Positions 30,887 through 38,472 of a stretch of 48,967 nucleotides of DNA are shown in pieces. How positions within the stretch are numbered: the first letter of the stretch is position 1; the number at the start of each line of letters is the position of its first letter. The notes below the pieces were generated by a model, which was given only the letters and a program-made list of their open reading frames with translations, ran no database searches and was not told the DNA's origin. A program made the position numbers and the translations under genes. Origin of the DNA: Variovorax sp. CF313 (GTDB lineage Bacteria; Pseudomonadota; Gammaproteobacteria; Burkholderiales; Burkholderiaceae_C); NCBI RefSeq assembly GCF_000282635.1, contig NZ_AKIW01000082.1, forward strand, positions 1-48,967, read 5' to 3'.

Positions 30887-31849
30887 CTAACCGCTGGCCC
30901 GGCTGAACTCGATGAGTTCCGCCGGGATGAGCCCGCGCTCGATCAGCGCCGCGTCCCACGGCGGCACGCGCGTGAAGCGGGTGGCGATGTGCTCGATGAA
31001 CAGGCGCAGTTTCAGCGCATTGCGCGAGGTGCCCGCATACACCGCGCTGAGCGAAAAGGACGACAGCTGGTGCTCGGCCAGCACCACGCACAGCTCGCCG
31101 CGCGCAATGGCATCGCCCGCCACCAGCGTCGGCAGGCAGACGATGCCCGCATGCTCCAGTGCGTATTCGCGCAGCAGATGCACGCTGTTGGTCAGCAGCG
31201 CGGCGGACAGGTAGATGGTGGTCTGCTCGCCCTGGTGGTGAAAAGTCCACCGGTCCCGCGTGGGGTAGCCCGAATACAGGCCCAGCTTGTGGCGATGCAG
31301 TTCGCGCGGTGTGGCGGGCATGCCGTGCGCCTCGAGGTAAGCCGGCGTGGCGCAAAGCACCCGCCGCACCGGAAACAGCGGCCGCGACACCAGCTCCTGC
31401 GAGGCGGCGGGAAAAATCTGCAGCGCGCAGTCGACGCCGGCTTTCACCGGGTCGGCCACCGCATCACTCACGATCAGTTCGAGGTGGATGTCGGGATAGG
31501 TCGTCTGGAACTCGCGCAGCAGCGAGGCAAAGCGGCCCAGCACCATGCCCGTCAGCGCATGCACGCGCAGCGTGCCCGAGGGCGTGCCGCGCGCTTCGCG
31601 CATCTGGTCGACGATGCTCTCGGCACGCACGACCAGCTCCGTGCAGTCGCGCAGAAAGGCCTGGCCCATGTCGCTGAGCCGCACCACGCGCGTACTGCGG
31701 TGGAACAGCGGCGCACCCAGGAACTCTTCCAGCTGCTTGACCCGCGTGGTGACGACCGAGTTGGCCACGCGCAGTTGCCGAGCGGCTTCCGCGAAGCTCT
31801 GGGTCTGCGCGACGCGAACGAAGGTTTCAATGCTTTGGAGACGGTCCAC
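30887..31849 (-). CDS. LysR-family transcriptional regulator of the hydroquinone operon
   Basis: A 320-residue LysR-type regulator. The N-terminal helix-turn-helix (residues about 1-60: DRLQSIETFVRVAQTQSFAEAARQL, SVVTTRVKQLEEFLGAPLF) is followed by a periplasmic-binding-type effector domain. It lies directly upstream of, and in the same direction as, the dioxygenase genes, unlike the usual divergent layout, with a perfect inverted repeat between. It probably activates the operon in response to hydroquinone or a pathway intermediate (inference). The GTG at 31849 gives the canonical opening VDRLQSIETF; an in-frame ATG at 31906 would add 19 atypical residues, and neither has a strong ribosome-binding site. 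Confidence 0.85.
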   Translation of the reverse strand: MDRLQSIETFVRVAQTQSFAEAARQLRVANSVVTTRVKQLEEFLGAPLFHRSTRVVRLSDMGQAFLRDCTELVVRAESIVDQMREARGTPSGTLRVHALTGMVLGRFASLLREFQTTYPDIHLELIVSDAVADPVKAGVDCALQIFPAASQELVSRPLFPVRRVLCATPAYLEAHGMPATPRELHRHKLGLYSGYPTRDRWTFHHQGEQTTIYLSAALLTNSVHLLREYALEHAGIVCLPTLVAGDAIARGELCVVLAEHQLSSFSLSAVYAGTSRNALKLRLFIEHIATRFTRVPPWDAALIERGLIPAELIEFSRASG

Positions 31850-31976
31850 GGCCGCACTGTACTGCGCGAGCCCGGTGTTGCGGCCAGGTCGAAAGACCGT
31901 CATCACTGTGTCTGAAGGTTAACCACCCACTTACAATGCCTGCCGCATCCCCCACCCCTACGAGGTCTTGTCCGCA

Positions 31977-33068
31977 ATGCCCAAGAGCCCCCGGCCACGC
32001 GCCCGTTTCAGCTTCTCTCCCGCCGTTCGCGCCCTGTTCCTGGCTGCGGCAACCTGCGGCGCCGTGCTGCCGGCACTGGCCGCCCCCGAGCACGAGGAAG
32101 TCGACAAGCTCATGCAGGCCGGCAAGCTCGACGAGGCCATGACAAAGGCCGACGCCTTCCTCAAGGACAAGCCGCGCGACCCGCAGATGCGCTTCCTCAA
32201 GGGCGTGATCCAGCTCGACACCGGCAAGCGCGCAGAGGCCATCGCCGCCTTCACGCAGCTCACGCAAGATGCGCCCGAACTGCCCGAGCCGTACAACAAC
32301 CTCGCGGTGATCTACGCGAGCCAGAACCAGTTCGACAAGGCACGCGGCGCGCTCGAAAGCGCGATCCGCACCAATCCCAGCTACGCCACCGCCCAGGAAA
32401 ACCTCGGCGACGTGTATGCGCGGCTGGCCAGCCAGGCCTACAGCAAGGCGCTGCAGCTCGACCAGAACAACACCGCCGTGCAGCCCAAGCTGGCGGTGAT
32501 CCGCACGCTCTTCACGCCGACGCCGGTGGGTGGCAAGCCTACGGCCGTGGTCGCTTCGGCGGCGCCAGCACCGGCACCCGTGGCCAAGGCACCCGCTCCC
32601 GCGCCAGCCCCTGCCGCCCCGCCGCCGGCCAAGGTCGCGGCCGCTCCTGCACCGGTAGCCGCCGCGCCCAAGGCGCCCGAGGCGACGCCGGCACCAGCAC
32701 CCGCACCGGCGCCTGCGGCCAGTACCGCGTCCAATGCCGAAGTCGAGTCGGCCGTGCGTGCCTGGGCTTCGGCCTGGGCCAGCCAGGACATGGAGCGCTA
32801 CCTCGCGGCCTACGGCCCCGACTTCGCGCCCGCGGGCGGCCAGAGCCGCAAGAGCTGGGAAGAAGACCGCCGCGCCCGCATCGTCGGCAAGACAAGCATC
32901 AGCGTGAACATCGAGAACCTCGCGATCAAGGTCGACGGACAGACCGCGACCGCCAAGTTCCGCCAGATCTATCGCGCGGACAACCTCAACGTCTCGAGCC
33001 GCAAGACGCTGGACATGCAGCGCTCCGGCAATCATTGGCACATTCGCAAGGAAAGCGTCGGCGGCTAG
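31977..33068 (+). CDS. Exported TPR protein with Ala/Pro linker and NTF2-like C-terminus
   Basis: A 363-residue protein. A signal peptide (cut near ALA-AP, about residue 35) is followed by roughly four TPR repeats (residues about 40-185, including PEPYNNLAVIYASQNQFDKARGAL). Then comes a low-complexity Ala/Pro/Lys linker of about 75 residues. The C-terminal ~100 residues (VESAVRAWASAWASQDMERYLAAYGPDF ... SGNHWHIRKESVG) resemble an NTF2-like domain found at the end of some L,D-transpeptidases. It abuts the L,D-transpeptidase gene with a one-base overlap, so the two are co-expressed and probably act together at the cell wall. ATG 31977 is preferred over the TTG at 31968. Confidence 0.78.
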   Translation: MPKSPRPRARFSFSPAVRALFLAAATCGAVLPALAAPEHEEVDKLMQAGKLDEAMTKADAFLKDKPRDPQMRFLKGVIQLDTGKRAEAIAAFTQLTQDAPELPEPYNNLAVIYASQNQFDKARGALESAIRTNPSYATAQENLGDVYARLASQAYSKALQLDQNNTAVQPKLAVIRTLFTPTPVGGKPTAVVASAAPAPAPVAKAPAPAPAPAAPPPAKVAAAPAPVAAAPKAPEATPAPAPAPAPAASTASNAEVESAVRAWASAWASQDMERYLAAYGPDFAPAGGQSRKSWEEDRRARIVGKTSISVNIENLAIKVDGQTATAKFRQIYRADNLNVSSRKTLDMQRSGNHWHIRKESVGG

Positions 33069-34504
33069 TGGCAGACATCGTCCGGCACGGCCGGCTTCAG
33101 AATCCCCCGTTCCGTCTGCGCAGCGGACAGCTGCTCGCAGCCCTGATGACCGCTTCCGCGCTGATGCTTGCAGCGCCCGGTGCGGCACTGGCGTCGAACA
33201 ACACCAAGACAGCCAGCAGCGCCAAGGCCAAGGCCACGGCAGGCAGCCATGCAGGCAACCGCTCCGCCGGCCGATCTTCGGCCAAGGCACAGCCCAAAAG
33301 CAGGAAGGGCGCGGTTGCAGCAGAAGCCCGAACGGCTAGCACCACGGCAAGGCCCGCACGAAAGCCCGCCTCCAACGCGGCCCCCATCCAGGAAGCCGGC
33401 AACGCAGAGGCACGCCTGATCGCGGTCTACGAAATGTTCGGCCGCGGCCAGGCCCGCCCCGCGCTGGCCAAGGCCCGCGACCTGGTGCGCGACTATCCGA
33501 ACTTCCAGCTCGCGCAGCTCGTCTACGGCGACCTGCTCGCGGCGCAGGTGCCCCCGTCGAACGCGCTGCCCGACACCGCCAGCATCGCGAAGATGCGCGG
33601 CAGCCCGGCCATGGCCGAGCTGCACGAGGAATCGAAGCGCCGCCTGCAGGCCCTGCGGGAGCGGCCGCCGGCCAACACCGTGCCGTCGCAGTTCCTGGCG
33701 CTCTCCACCCGCAGCCGCTATGCCATTGCCGTCGACGCCTCGCGCTCGCGGCTGTACCTGTTCGAGAACTCCGACAAGGGCCTGAAGCTCACGGCCGACT
33801 ACTACATCTCGGTCGGCAAGTCAGGCACCGACAAGGCCACCGAAGGCGATGCGCGCACTCCGCTGGGTGTGTACTACATCACCAGCAGCCTCGACCCGAA
33901 GTCGCTGAAGGACTTCTACGGCGCGGGCGCCCTGCCCATCAACTACCCCAACCCATACGACCTGCGGCGCGGCAAGACTGGCGGCGGCATCTGGCTGCAC
34001 GGCACCCCACCCCAGCAGTTCGCGCGGGCGCCGCTGGCGAGCGACGGCTGCGTGGTCATGGCCAATCCCGACCTGAAGCAGCTTCTGCGGAAAGTGCAGA
34101 TCGGCGCCACCCCGGTGGTAACCGCGCGCAGCCTGCAATGGATAACGCAGCCTCAGGCGGAAAAAGAGTCGCAATCGATTACCGGCGCAATCAATGGCTG
34201 GAAAGATGCGCGGGCCAATGGAAATGAAGCGCAATTGAAGAAATTCTATTTGCCCGATTTCCAGCGCAGCAGCAAGAAATCCACCGAAGGAATTTCGGCT
34301 GTCGACGACGAAGTGAAATACGCGCAGGGCAAGCGCGTACAGCTCAAGGACATGTCTTACCTCCACTGGCGGGACGGTGACGACACCATGATTGTTACCT
34401 TCGGCGAGGTGTTCGAAGGCGAAAAGAGTGGACGCTCGCGGCGCCAGTACTGGTTACGCCAGGGTACCGACTGGAAGCTGTTTCACGAAGAAGTCCTGGG
34501 CTGA
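33068..34504 (+). CDS. L,D-transpeptidase (YkuD family) with NTF2-like C-terminus
   Basis: A 478-residue exported enzyme. After a signal region (LLAALMTASALMLAAPGAALA) and a basic low-complexity stretch comes a YkuD domain (about residues 215-355). The catalytic motif is H311-G ... S325-D-G-C328; Cys328 is the nucleophile. Such enzymes form 3-3 peptidoglycan cross-links or attach proteins to peptidoglycan. The last ~110 residues (INGWKDARANGNEAQLKKFYLPDF ... YWLRQGTDWKLFHEEV) look like the same NTF2-type domain as in the preceding protein. The start is GTG 33068, overlapping the upstream stop; the ATG at 33147 would begin inside the signal peptide. Codon use becomes more AT-rich from about 34150. 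Confidence 0.88.
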   Translation: MADIVRHGRLQNPPFRLRSGQLLAALMTASALMLAAPGAALASNNTKTASSAKAKATAGSHAGNRSAGRSSAKAQPKSRKGAVAAEARTASTTARPARKPASNAAPIQEAGNAEARLIAVYEMFGRGQARPALAKARDLVRDYPNFQLAQLVYGDLLAAQVPPSNALPDTASIAKMRGSPAMAELHEESKRRLQALRERPPANTVPSQFLALSTRSRYAIAVDASRSRLYLFENSDKGLKLTADYYISVGKSGTDKATEGDARTPLGVYYITSSLDPKSLKDFYGAGALPINYPNPYDLRRGKTGGGIWLHGTPPQQFARAPLASDGCVVMANPDLKQLLRKVQIGATPVVTARSLQWITQPQAEKESQSITGAINGWKDARANGNEAQLKKFYLPDFQRSSKKSTEGISAVDDEVKYAQGKRVQLKDMSYLHWRDGDDTMIVTFGEVFEGEKSGRSRRQYWLRQGTDWKLFHEEVLG

Positions 34505-34618
34505 GGCCTGGTTGAAGCCCTCCCGGCGGCGAGGGGACGCCCACAAACTCGTGACTTTTTGCTCACGAATCCGGCCTTTCCTCGGTGTTACATCTGAGTT
34601 TTTGTGGCCCTGCGCTAC

Positions 34619-34680
34619 GTAACGCGTAACACGTTGTTTCCGTAACGCTTCCTGTCCGCGCGTTCCCTGCGGCGTAACGC
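34619..34680 (+). repeat. GTAACGC repeat cluster upstream of the flp genes
   Basis: GTAACGC occurs at 34619-34625, 34642-34648 and 34674-34680, with GTAACAC at 34626-34632 and the inverted GTGTTAC at 34585-34591. The cluster lies 110-170 bp upstream of the sigma-54-like site at 34789, a normal place for activator binding. The remainder of the 423-bp gap (34505-34927) is AT-rich with a small TCCCAT/ATGGGA hairpin (34684-34699). Confidence 0.5.
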
Positions 34681-34788
34681 CCCATCCCATCTTCATGGGA
34701 GGCGGCATGTGGTTCACAGAGGGAAAAATTCGTTTCCAAACTGTCAATCAGCTGACCAGACCTTTTCTGGCTCGGGCTGGCAGAAGGC

Positions 34789-34804
34789 TGGACGCCGTTT
34801 TGCA
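34789..34804 (+). promoter_or_regulatory. Candidate sigma-54 promoter of the Flp pilus cluster
   Basis: TGGACGCCGTTTTGCA keeps the essential GG (34790-34791) and GC (34802-34803) with 10 nt between and a TTTTGCA -12 half, but the -24 half is TGGACG rather than TGGCAC. Transcription would begin near 34815, 113 nt before the first pilin. A sigma-54 activator gene closes the cluster. A competing sigma-70-like pair, TTGATA (34856-34861) and TATAAC (34877-34882), has a short 15-bp spacer. Confidence 0.45.
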
Positions 34805-34927
34805 CTACATCTTTTGGCTAACACGCCTAGGTCGAAAGTCTTGCGGGCTCGGCCGTTGATACACAGAGTTACGACGTATAACATCTACCTTGCAAGCCTT
34901 TGGTAACACTTAACAAAAGGGTAAATC

Positions 34928-35116
34928 ATGCGTAGCTTAATTACTCATTTTCTGCACGATGAAGAAGGCGCAACCGCAATTGAATACGGAATCATTGCGG
35001 GCCTTATTTCAATTGCGATCGTCGGCGTTCTTTCCGGAACCGGTGGTCTCGGCACCAAGCTTTCGGATGTCTTTTCCTACATCAAGGACAAACTGGCCGC
35101 CATCGTGATGACCTAG
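34928..35116 (+). CDS. flp1: Flp-type major pilin, copy 1
   Basis: A 62-residue prepilin of the Flp/Fap family. The leader ends in EEG14, and the mature protein would start A15-TAIEYG with the conserved Glu5 and Tyr6. A single hydrophobic helix follows (IIAGLISIAIVGVLSG). The first 28 mature residues are identical to those of the next pilin, but the codons are much more AT-rich (for example ATT, GCA, TTT choices), like the preceding intergenic region. The short C-terminus (DVFSYIKDKLAAIVMT) differs. AAAGGG precedes the ATG. Confidence 0.95.
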   Translation: MRSLITHFLHDEEGATAIEYGIIAGLISIAIVGVLSGTGGLGTKLSDVFSYIKDKLAAIVMT

Positions 35117-35206
35117 TCGGCAGGCTCGTTCTTCAGGTTTCTGTCGAATTTCGAGATCACGTTCAGTACTCGCTTTTTTTCTTGTCACTCCCTGAAAGGT
35201 CACATC

Positions 35207-35392
35207 ATGTTCAACTCCATTACCCGTTTCCTGCGCGACGAAGAAGGCGCCACCGCCATCGAGTACGGAATCATCGCGGGGCTGATCTCCATCGCCATCG
35301 TGGGCGTGCTCTCGGGCACCGGCGGCCTCGGCGCCAAGCTCGCGAGCGTCTTCACCTACATCACCGGCAAGCTGACCGTACCGGCAGCCTGA
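35207..35392 (+). CDS. flp2: Flp-type pilin, copy 2
   Basis: A 61-residue prepilin with leader end EEG14 and mature start A15-TAIEYG, nearly the same as copy 1 up to residue 42 but with genome-typical GC-rich codons. Its C-terminus is ASVFTYITGKLTVPAA. Cleavage would be done by the prepilin peptidase encoded 15 bp downstream. GAAAGG precedes the ATG. The two pilins may assemble together or replace each other; sequence does not decide which is the major subunit. Confidence 0.95.
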   Translation: MFNSITRFLRDEEGATAIEYGIIAGLISIAIVGVLSGTGGLGAKLASVFTYITGKLTVPAA

Positions 35393-35407
35393 GCGTCCAC
35401 ACCAGTG

Positions 35408-35914
35408 ATGCGATTGGCGTGTTTGCTGTGGTTGCTGTTCGTCGCCGTCTATGACTTCCGTCAACGCCGCGTCCCCAACTGGCTCGTGCTGGCCGGCGCC
35501 ACAGTGGCACTGGCCGCACTCGCCCTCGGGATACAGCCCTTCAACCTCGAATGGTCCACCGCATTCACGGGCGCCGCTGTCGGCTTCGGCTGCCTGCTGC
35601 TCATCCACGCCGCCGGCTTCATGGGTGCAGGCGACGTCAAATTCGCAGGCGCACTCGGACTTTGGGTCGGCCTGTCCGCACTGCTGCCGATCTGGATCGG
35701 CGCCAGCCTGTTGGCGGGCCTTCACAGCGCGTTCTGGCTCGCGCTGCAGCGCTGGCCTGTGCTTCCTCGGCTCGCACTGATGTTGCAGGGCCCCTCTTTT
35801 TCGTCTATCGATAGCGATGGCGGCGCGTCGCCGAAGCGCAGGCGCATCGTTCCCTACGCGGCCTATCTCGCCATGGCCACAGCGGTCTGGATGGTCTGGG
35901 GGCGACAGAGCTAG
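35408..35914 (+). CDS. cpaA: Prepilin peptidase (A24 family, CpaA/TadV)
   Basis: A 168-residue inner-membrane aspartyl protease with about four to five hydrophobic helices. The catalytic aspartates are D16 (VYDFRQRRVPN) and D76 in MGAGDVKF. It lacks the N-methylase domain of type IV PilD enzymes, as usual for Tad systems. It removes the leader of Flp pilins and TadE/TadF pseudopilins. ATG 35408 directly follows an in-frame GTG (35405) that could also start translation. Confidence 0.92.
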   Translation: MRLACLLWLLFVAVYDFRQRRVPNWLVLAGATVALAALALGIQPFNLEWSTAFTGAAVGFGCLLLIHAAGFMGAGDVKFAGALGLWVGLSALLPIWIGASLLAGLHSAFWLALQRWPVLPRLALMLQGPSFSSIDSDGGASPKRRRIVPYAAYLAMATAVWMVWGRQS

Positions 35915-35995
35915 CAGCCATCTGCCTCTGTCGCTGCGGGCCATTCATCTCTCCATTTCCATGATCGCTTGCCCCCACTCTTTCATCCGCCGCCC

Positions 35996-36991
35996 ATGAT
36001 CAACCTCACCAAAATCCTCGCCGCCGTCCTCGTGCTCCTGGCCATCGCGCTGGGAGGCTACGCATGGATGCTGAGCCGGCAGGCTCCCGCGCCGGCCGTG
36101 GCGGCAACCGGCCCCAGCACCGCGCCCACCAAGGCTCGGGAAGTGGTGGTCTACCCGGTCGTGGTGGCGGCCAAGCCGCTGCCCGCGGGCGAGGCGATCT
36201 CCGCCGACGCGCTGCGCGTGGAACGCCTCACGATCAACCCCACCGGCGCGTTCCACGATGTCGCGATGGCCGCCGGCCGCGTGCCGGTGCTGGACCTCGC
36301 CGAGGGGACGCCCCTGATGGAAAACCAGTTGGTGTCCGGTCTGGCGCTGCGCATCGGCGAAGGTGAGCGCGCCGTCGCGATCAAGGCCGACGAGATCATG
36401 GGCGTGGGCAACAAGATCCAGCCCGGCGATTTCGTCGACGTGTTCATCACGCTCAAGTCGGACGGCAAGGACGTAGACCGCAGCCAGGCGCGCCTGCTGC
36501 TCGCACGCAAGCGCGTGCTGGCCTTCGGCAACGCTTCCGTCGACGGCCTGCCGTCCAAGTCGCCGGACAAGGCCGCCCAGCAGTCCCAGCGCAACGAACA
36601 GGCCCGCACGGCCGTGCTCGCCGTGCCCGTCGACGACGTGAACCGGCTGACCATCGGCGACGCCAGCGGCCGACTGATGCTCGCGCTGCGCAACCCGACG
36701 GACAAATCCGAACCCGATCCGAAGCTCTTCGCCGACTTGCCCACCGCCCTGCAGCCCGCAGCGCCAAGGGCCGGAGAGCCGCGCCGCGGTCCACTGGAAG
36801 GCCTGGACCGCGCGCAGGCCGGACTGACCGCCGCCGATCTCGTCACAGGCGGCAAGGGCCCCGCCGCCCGTCCGCTGGCCATGGAGGCTCGCGCAGTCTC
36901 CAGCAGCAGCCCGCGCGCCGCGGGGACCGCGCGAGGCGGGCTTCAGGTCGAAGTCATTCGCGGCGAACACAGCGAAACCGTGAACTACTGA
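35996..36991 (+). CDS. cpaB: Flp pilus assembly protein CpaB/RcpC
   Basis: A 331-residue protein anchored by one N-terminal helix (TKILAAVLVLLAIALGGYAWML). An SAF domain (VVAAKPLPAGEAISADALRVERL) and an RcpC-type beta domain (VAIKADEIMGVGNKIQPGDFVDVFIT) follow. The C-terminal ~80 residues are Pro/Ala/Arg-rich and less conserved. CpaB acts in the periplasm between the inner-membrane machine and the secretin. The ORF begins at a TTG at 35969, but ATG 35996 gives the usual start just before the membrane helix. Confidence 0.9.
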   Translation: MINLTKILAAVLVLLAIALGGYAWMLSRQAPAPAVAATGPSTAPTKAREVVVYPVVVAAKPLPAGEAISADALRVERLTINPTGAFHDVAMAAGRVPVLDLAEGTPLMENQLVSGLALRIGEGERAVAIKADEIMGVGNKIQPGDFVDVFITLKSDGKDVDRSQARLLLARKRVLAFGNASVDGLPSKSPDKAAQQSQRNEQARTAVLAVPVDDVNRLTIGDASGRLMLALRNPTDKSEPDPKLFADLPTALQPAAPRAGEPRRGPLEGLDRAQAGLTAADLVTGGKGPAARPLAMEARAVSSSSPRAAGTARGGLQVEVIRGEHSETVNY

Positions 36992-37037
36992 GTCCGACGC
37001 TCACTGCCACCCGACACAGGTCACCCAGGAAAATCAA

Positions 37038-38435
37038 ATGCATTACACGCCCCGCGAGCCGTCGACCCGTGCCACTCGCAGTACCAAGGATGTCGCGCTG
37101 CAGCTGCTGCGTCCGTCCCTGATCGCCGTGTGCGCGATGGCGCAAGCCGTCTGGCCGCTGGCATCGACCGCCGCCGATGCGCAAGGGACGCGGCCGCAAC
37201 CCCTGCAGCAACGCTCGCTGGTGCTGGGCGCAGGCACGCAGCAAGAGCTGCTGATCGACAAGGGCATCGACCGGATGGCCATCGGTGACGAAGCGGTCGC
37301 CGCCGTCACCATCACACGCAAGACGCCCGGCTCGTCGGCCGCGCGGCTGATCGTGACCGGCAAGGCGGCAGGGCGCACCACGCTGATGGTCTGGGAAAAA
37401 GGCAATGCCGCCGCCACCAGCTACGCGATCGAAGTACGGCGCCGCGCGTCCACGCTCACCGGCGCCATGGACAGCATGACCACGCACCAGCAGGCGCGCG
37501 ACACGGCGCAGTCCAGCGTCGGCGAGAAAGGCGAGCTGATCGACCGCTCCATCGTCAACGTACGCAGCAGCACCGTGCAGGTCGAGGTGAAGGTGGTGGA
37601 GTTCAATCGCAGCGTGCTCAAGCAGGCCGGCCTGAACATCTTCAGCACGCGCGTGAACTCGCGTGGCTTCAGCTTCGGCGTCTTCACGCCGTCGTCGCTC
37701 GGCAAGACCACCTTTGGGGGCGACGGGAGCATCAGCGCCGAATACGCCAATCCGGTGACGCAAGCCTTCGATCTTCTTCTCAACTTCGGCAAGGCTGGCG
37801 TCGGCTTGAATGTCGGCTTTCTCGAAGGCAACGGCATGGCCCGCGTCCTCGCCGAGCCCACGCTGGTGGCGCTGTCAGGCCAGAGCGCGAGCTTCCTGGC
37901 CGGCGGCGAGCTGCCGATTCCCGTACCGCAGGGCCTGGGTACCACCAGCATCGAATACAAGCCCTTCGGCATCGGCCTCACGCTGACGCCCACGGTGTTG
38001 TCGAACGACCGCATCGTGCTCAAGGTGGCGCCGGAGGCCAGTGACCTCGACTACACCAACGCGCTGAGCATCAACGGCATCGCCGTCCCGGCGATCACCA
38101 CGCGTCGCGCCGACACCACCGTCGAACTGGGCGACGGCGAGAGCTTCATCATCGGCGGGCTGGTGAGCCGCAGCACCGTGTCGAACGCGGACAAGGTCCC
38201 CCTGTTGGGCGACCTGCCGATCCTGGGCGCCTTCTTCAGCAAGAACAACTACCAGATGAAAGAGAAGGAGCTGGTGATCCTGGTCACTCCGCACCTGGTG
38301 AAGCCAATCGCCCGCGGGACCGACCTGACGCCGTACCTACCAGGCACCACATCCGAACAGCGCGACGGCGCGGTGTGGCGCGCTCATTTCCTGGGCGGCT
38401 ACATCGACACGCCGGTGCCCGGCTTTTCGCGTTGA
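37038..38435 (+). CDS. cpaC: Flp pilus outer-membrane secretin CpaC/RcpA
   Basis: A 465-residue secretin. A signal region is followed by an N-terminal pilus-assembly domain (RSLVLGAGTQQELLIDKGIDRMAIGDEAVAAVTI). The secretin domain contains QVEVKVVEFNRSVLKQAG, VLAEPTLVALSGQSASFLAGGELPIPVPQG and, near the end, GGLVSRSTVSNADKVPLLGDLPILGAFF with ELVILVTPHLV. It forms the outer-membrane channel for the pilus. The very basic first 15 residues form an unusually long leader n-region. AGGAAA precedes the ATG. Confidence 0.95.
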   Translation: MHYTPREPSTRATRSTKDVALQLLRPSLIAVCAMAQAVWPLASTAADAQGTRPQPLQQRSLVLGAGTQQELLIDKGIDRMAIGDEAVAAVTITRKTPGSSAARLIVTGKAAGRTTLMVWEKGNAAATSYAIEVRRRASTLTGAMDSMTTHQQARDTAQSSVGEKGELIDRSIVNVRSSTVQVEVKVVEFNRSVLKQAGLNIFSTRVNSRGFSFGVFTPSSLGKTTFGGDGSISAEYANPVTQAFDLLLNFGKAGVGLNVGFLEGNGMARVLAEPTLVALSGQSASFLAGGELPIPVPQGLGTTSIEYKPFGIGLTLTPTVLSNDRIVLKVAPEASDLDYTNALSINGIAVPAITTRRADTTVELGDGESFIIGGLVSRSTVSNADKVPLLGDLPILGAFFSKNNYQMKEKELVILVTPHLVKPIARGTDLTPYLPGTTSEQRDGAVWRAHFLGGYIDTPVPGFSR

Positions 38436-38472
38436 GGCGCATGACCCGGACCATGCATCGCAGGCAGTCCCC

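Noticed and set aside
32580..32720. Tandem repeat or CRISPR-like array in the TPR gene
   Set aside because: It is simply the Ala/Pro-rich coding linker with similar GCN/CCN codons; no regular unit with spacers.
34684..34699. TCCCAT/ATGGGA hairpin as a terminator for the transpeptidase gene
   Set aside because: Stem of six pairs, no T-tract and 180 bp after the stop; too weak to call.
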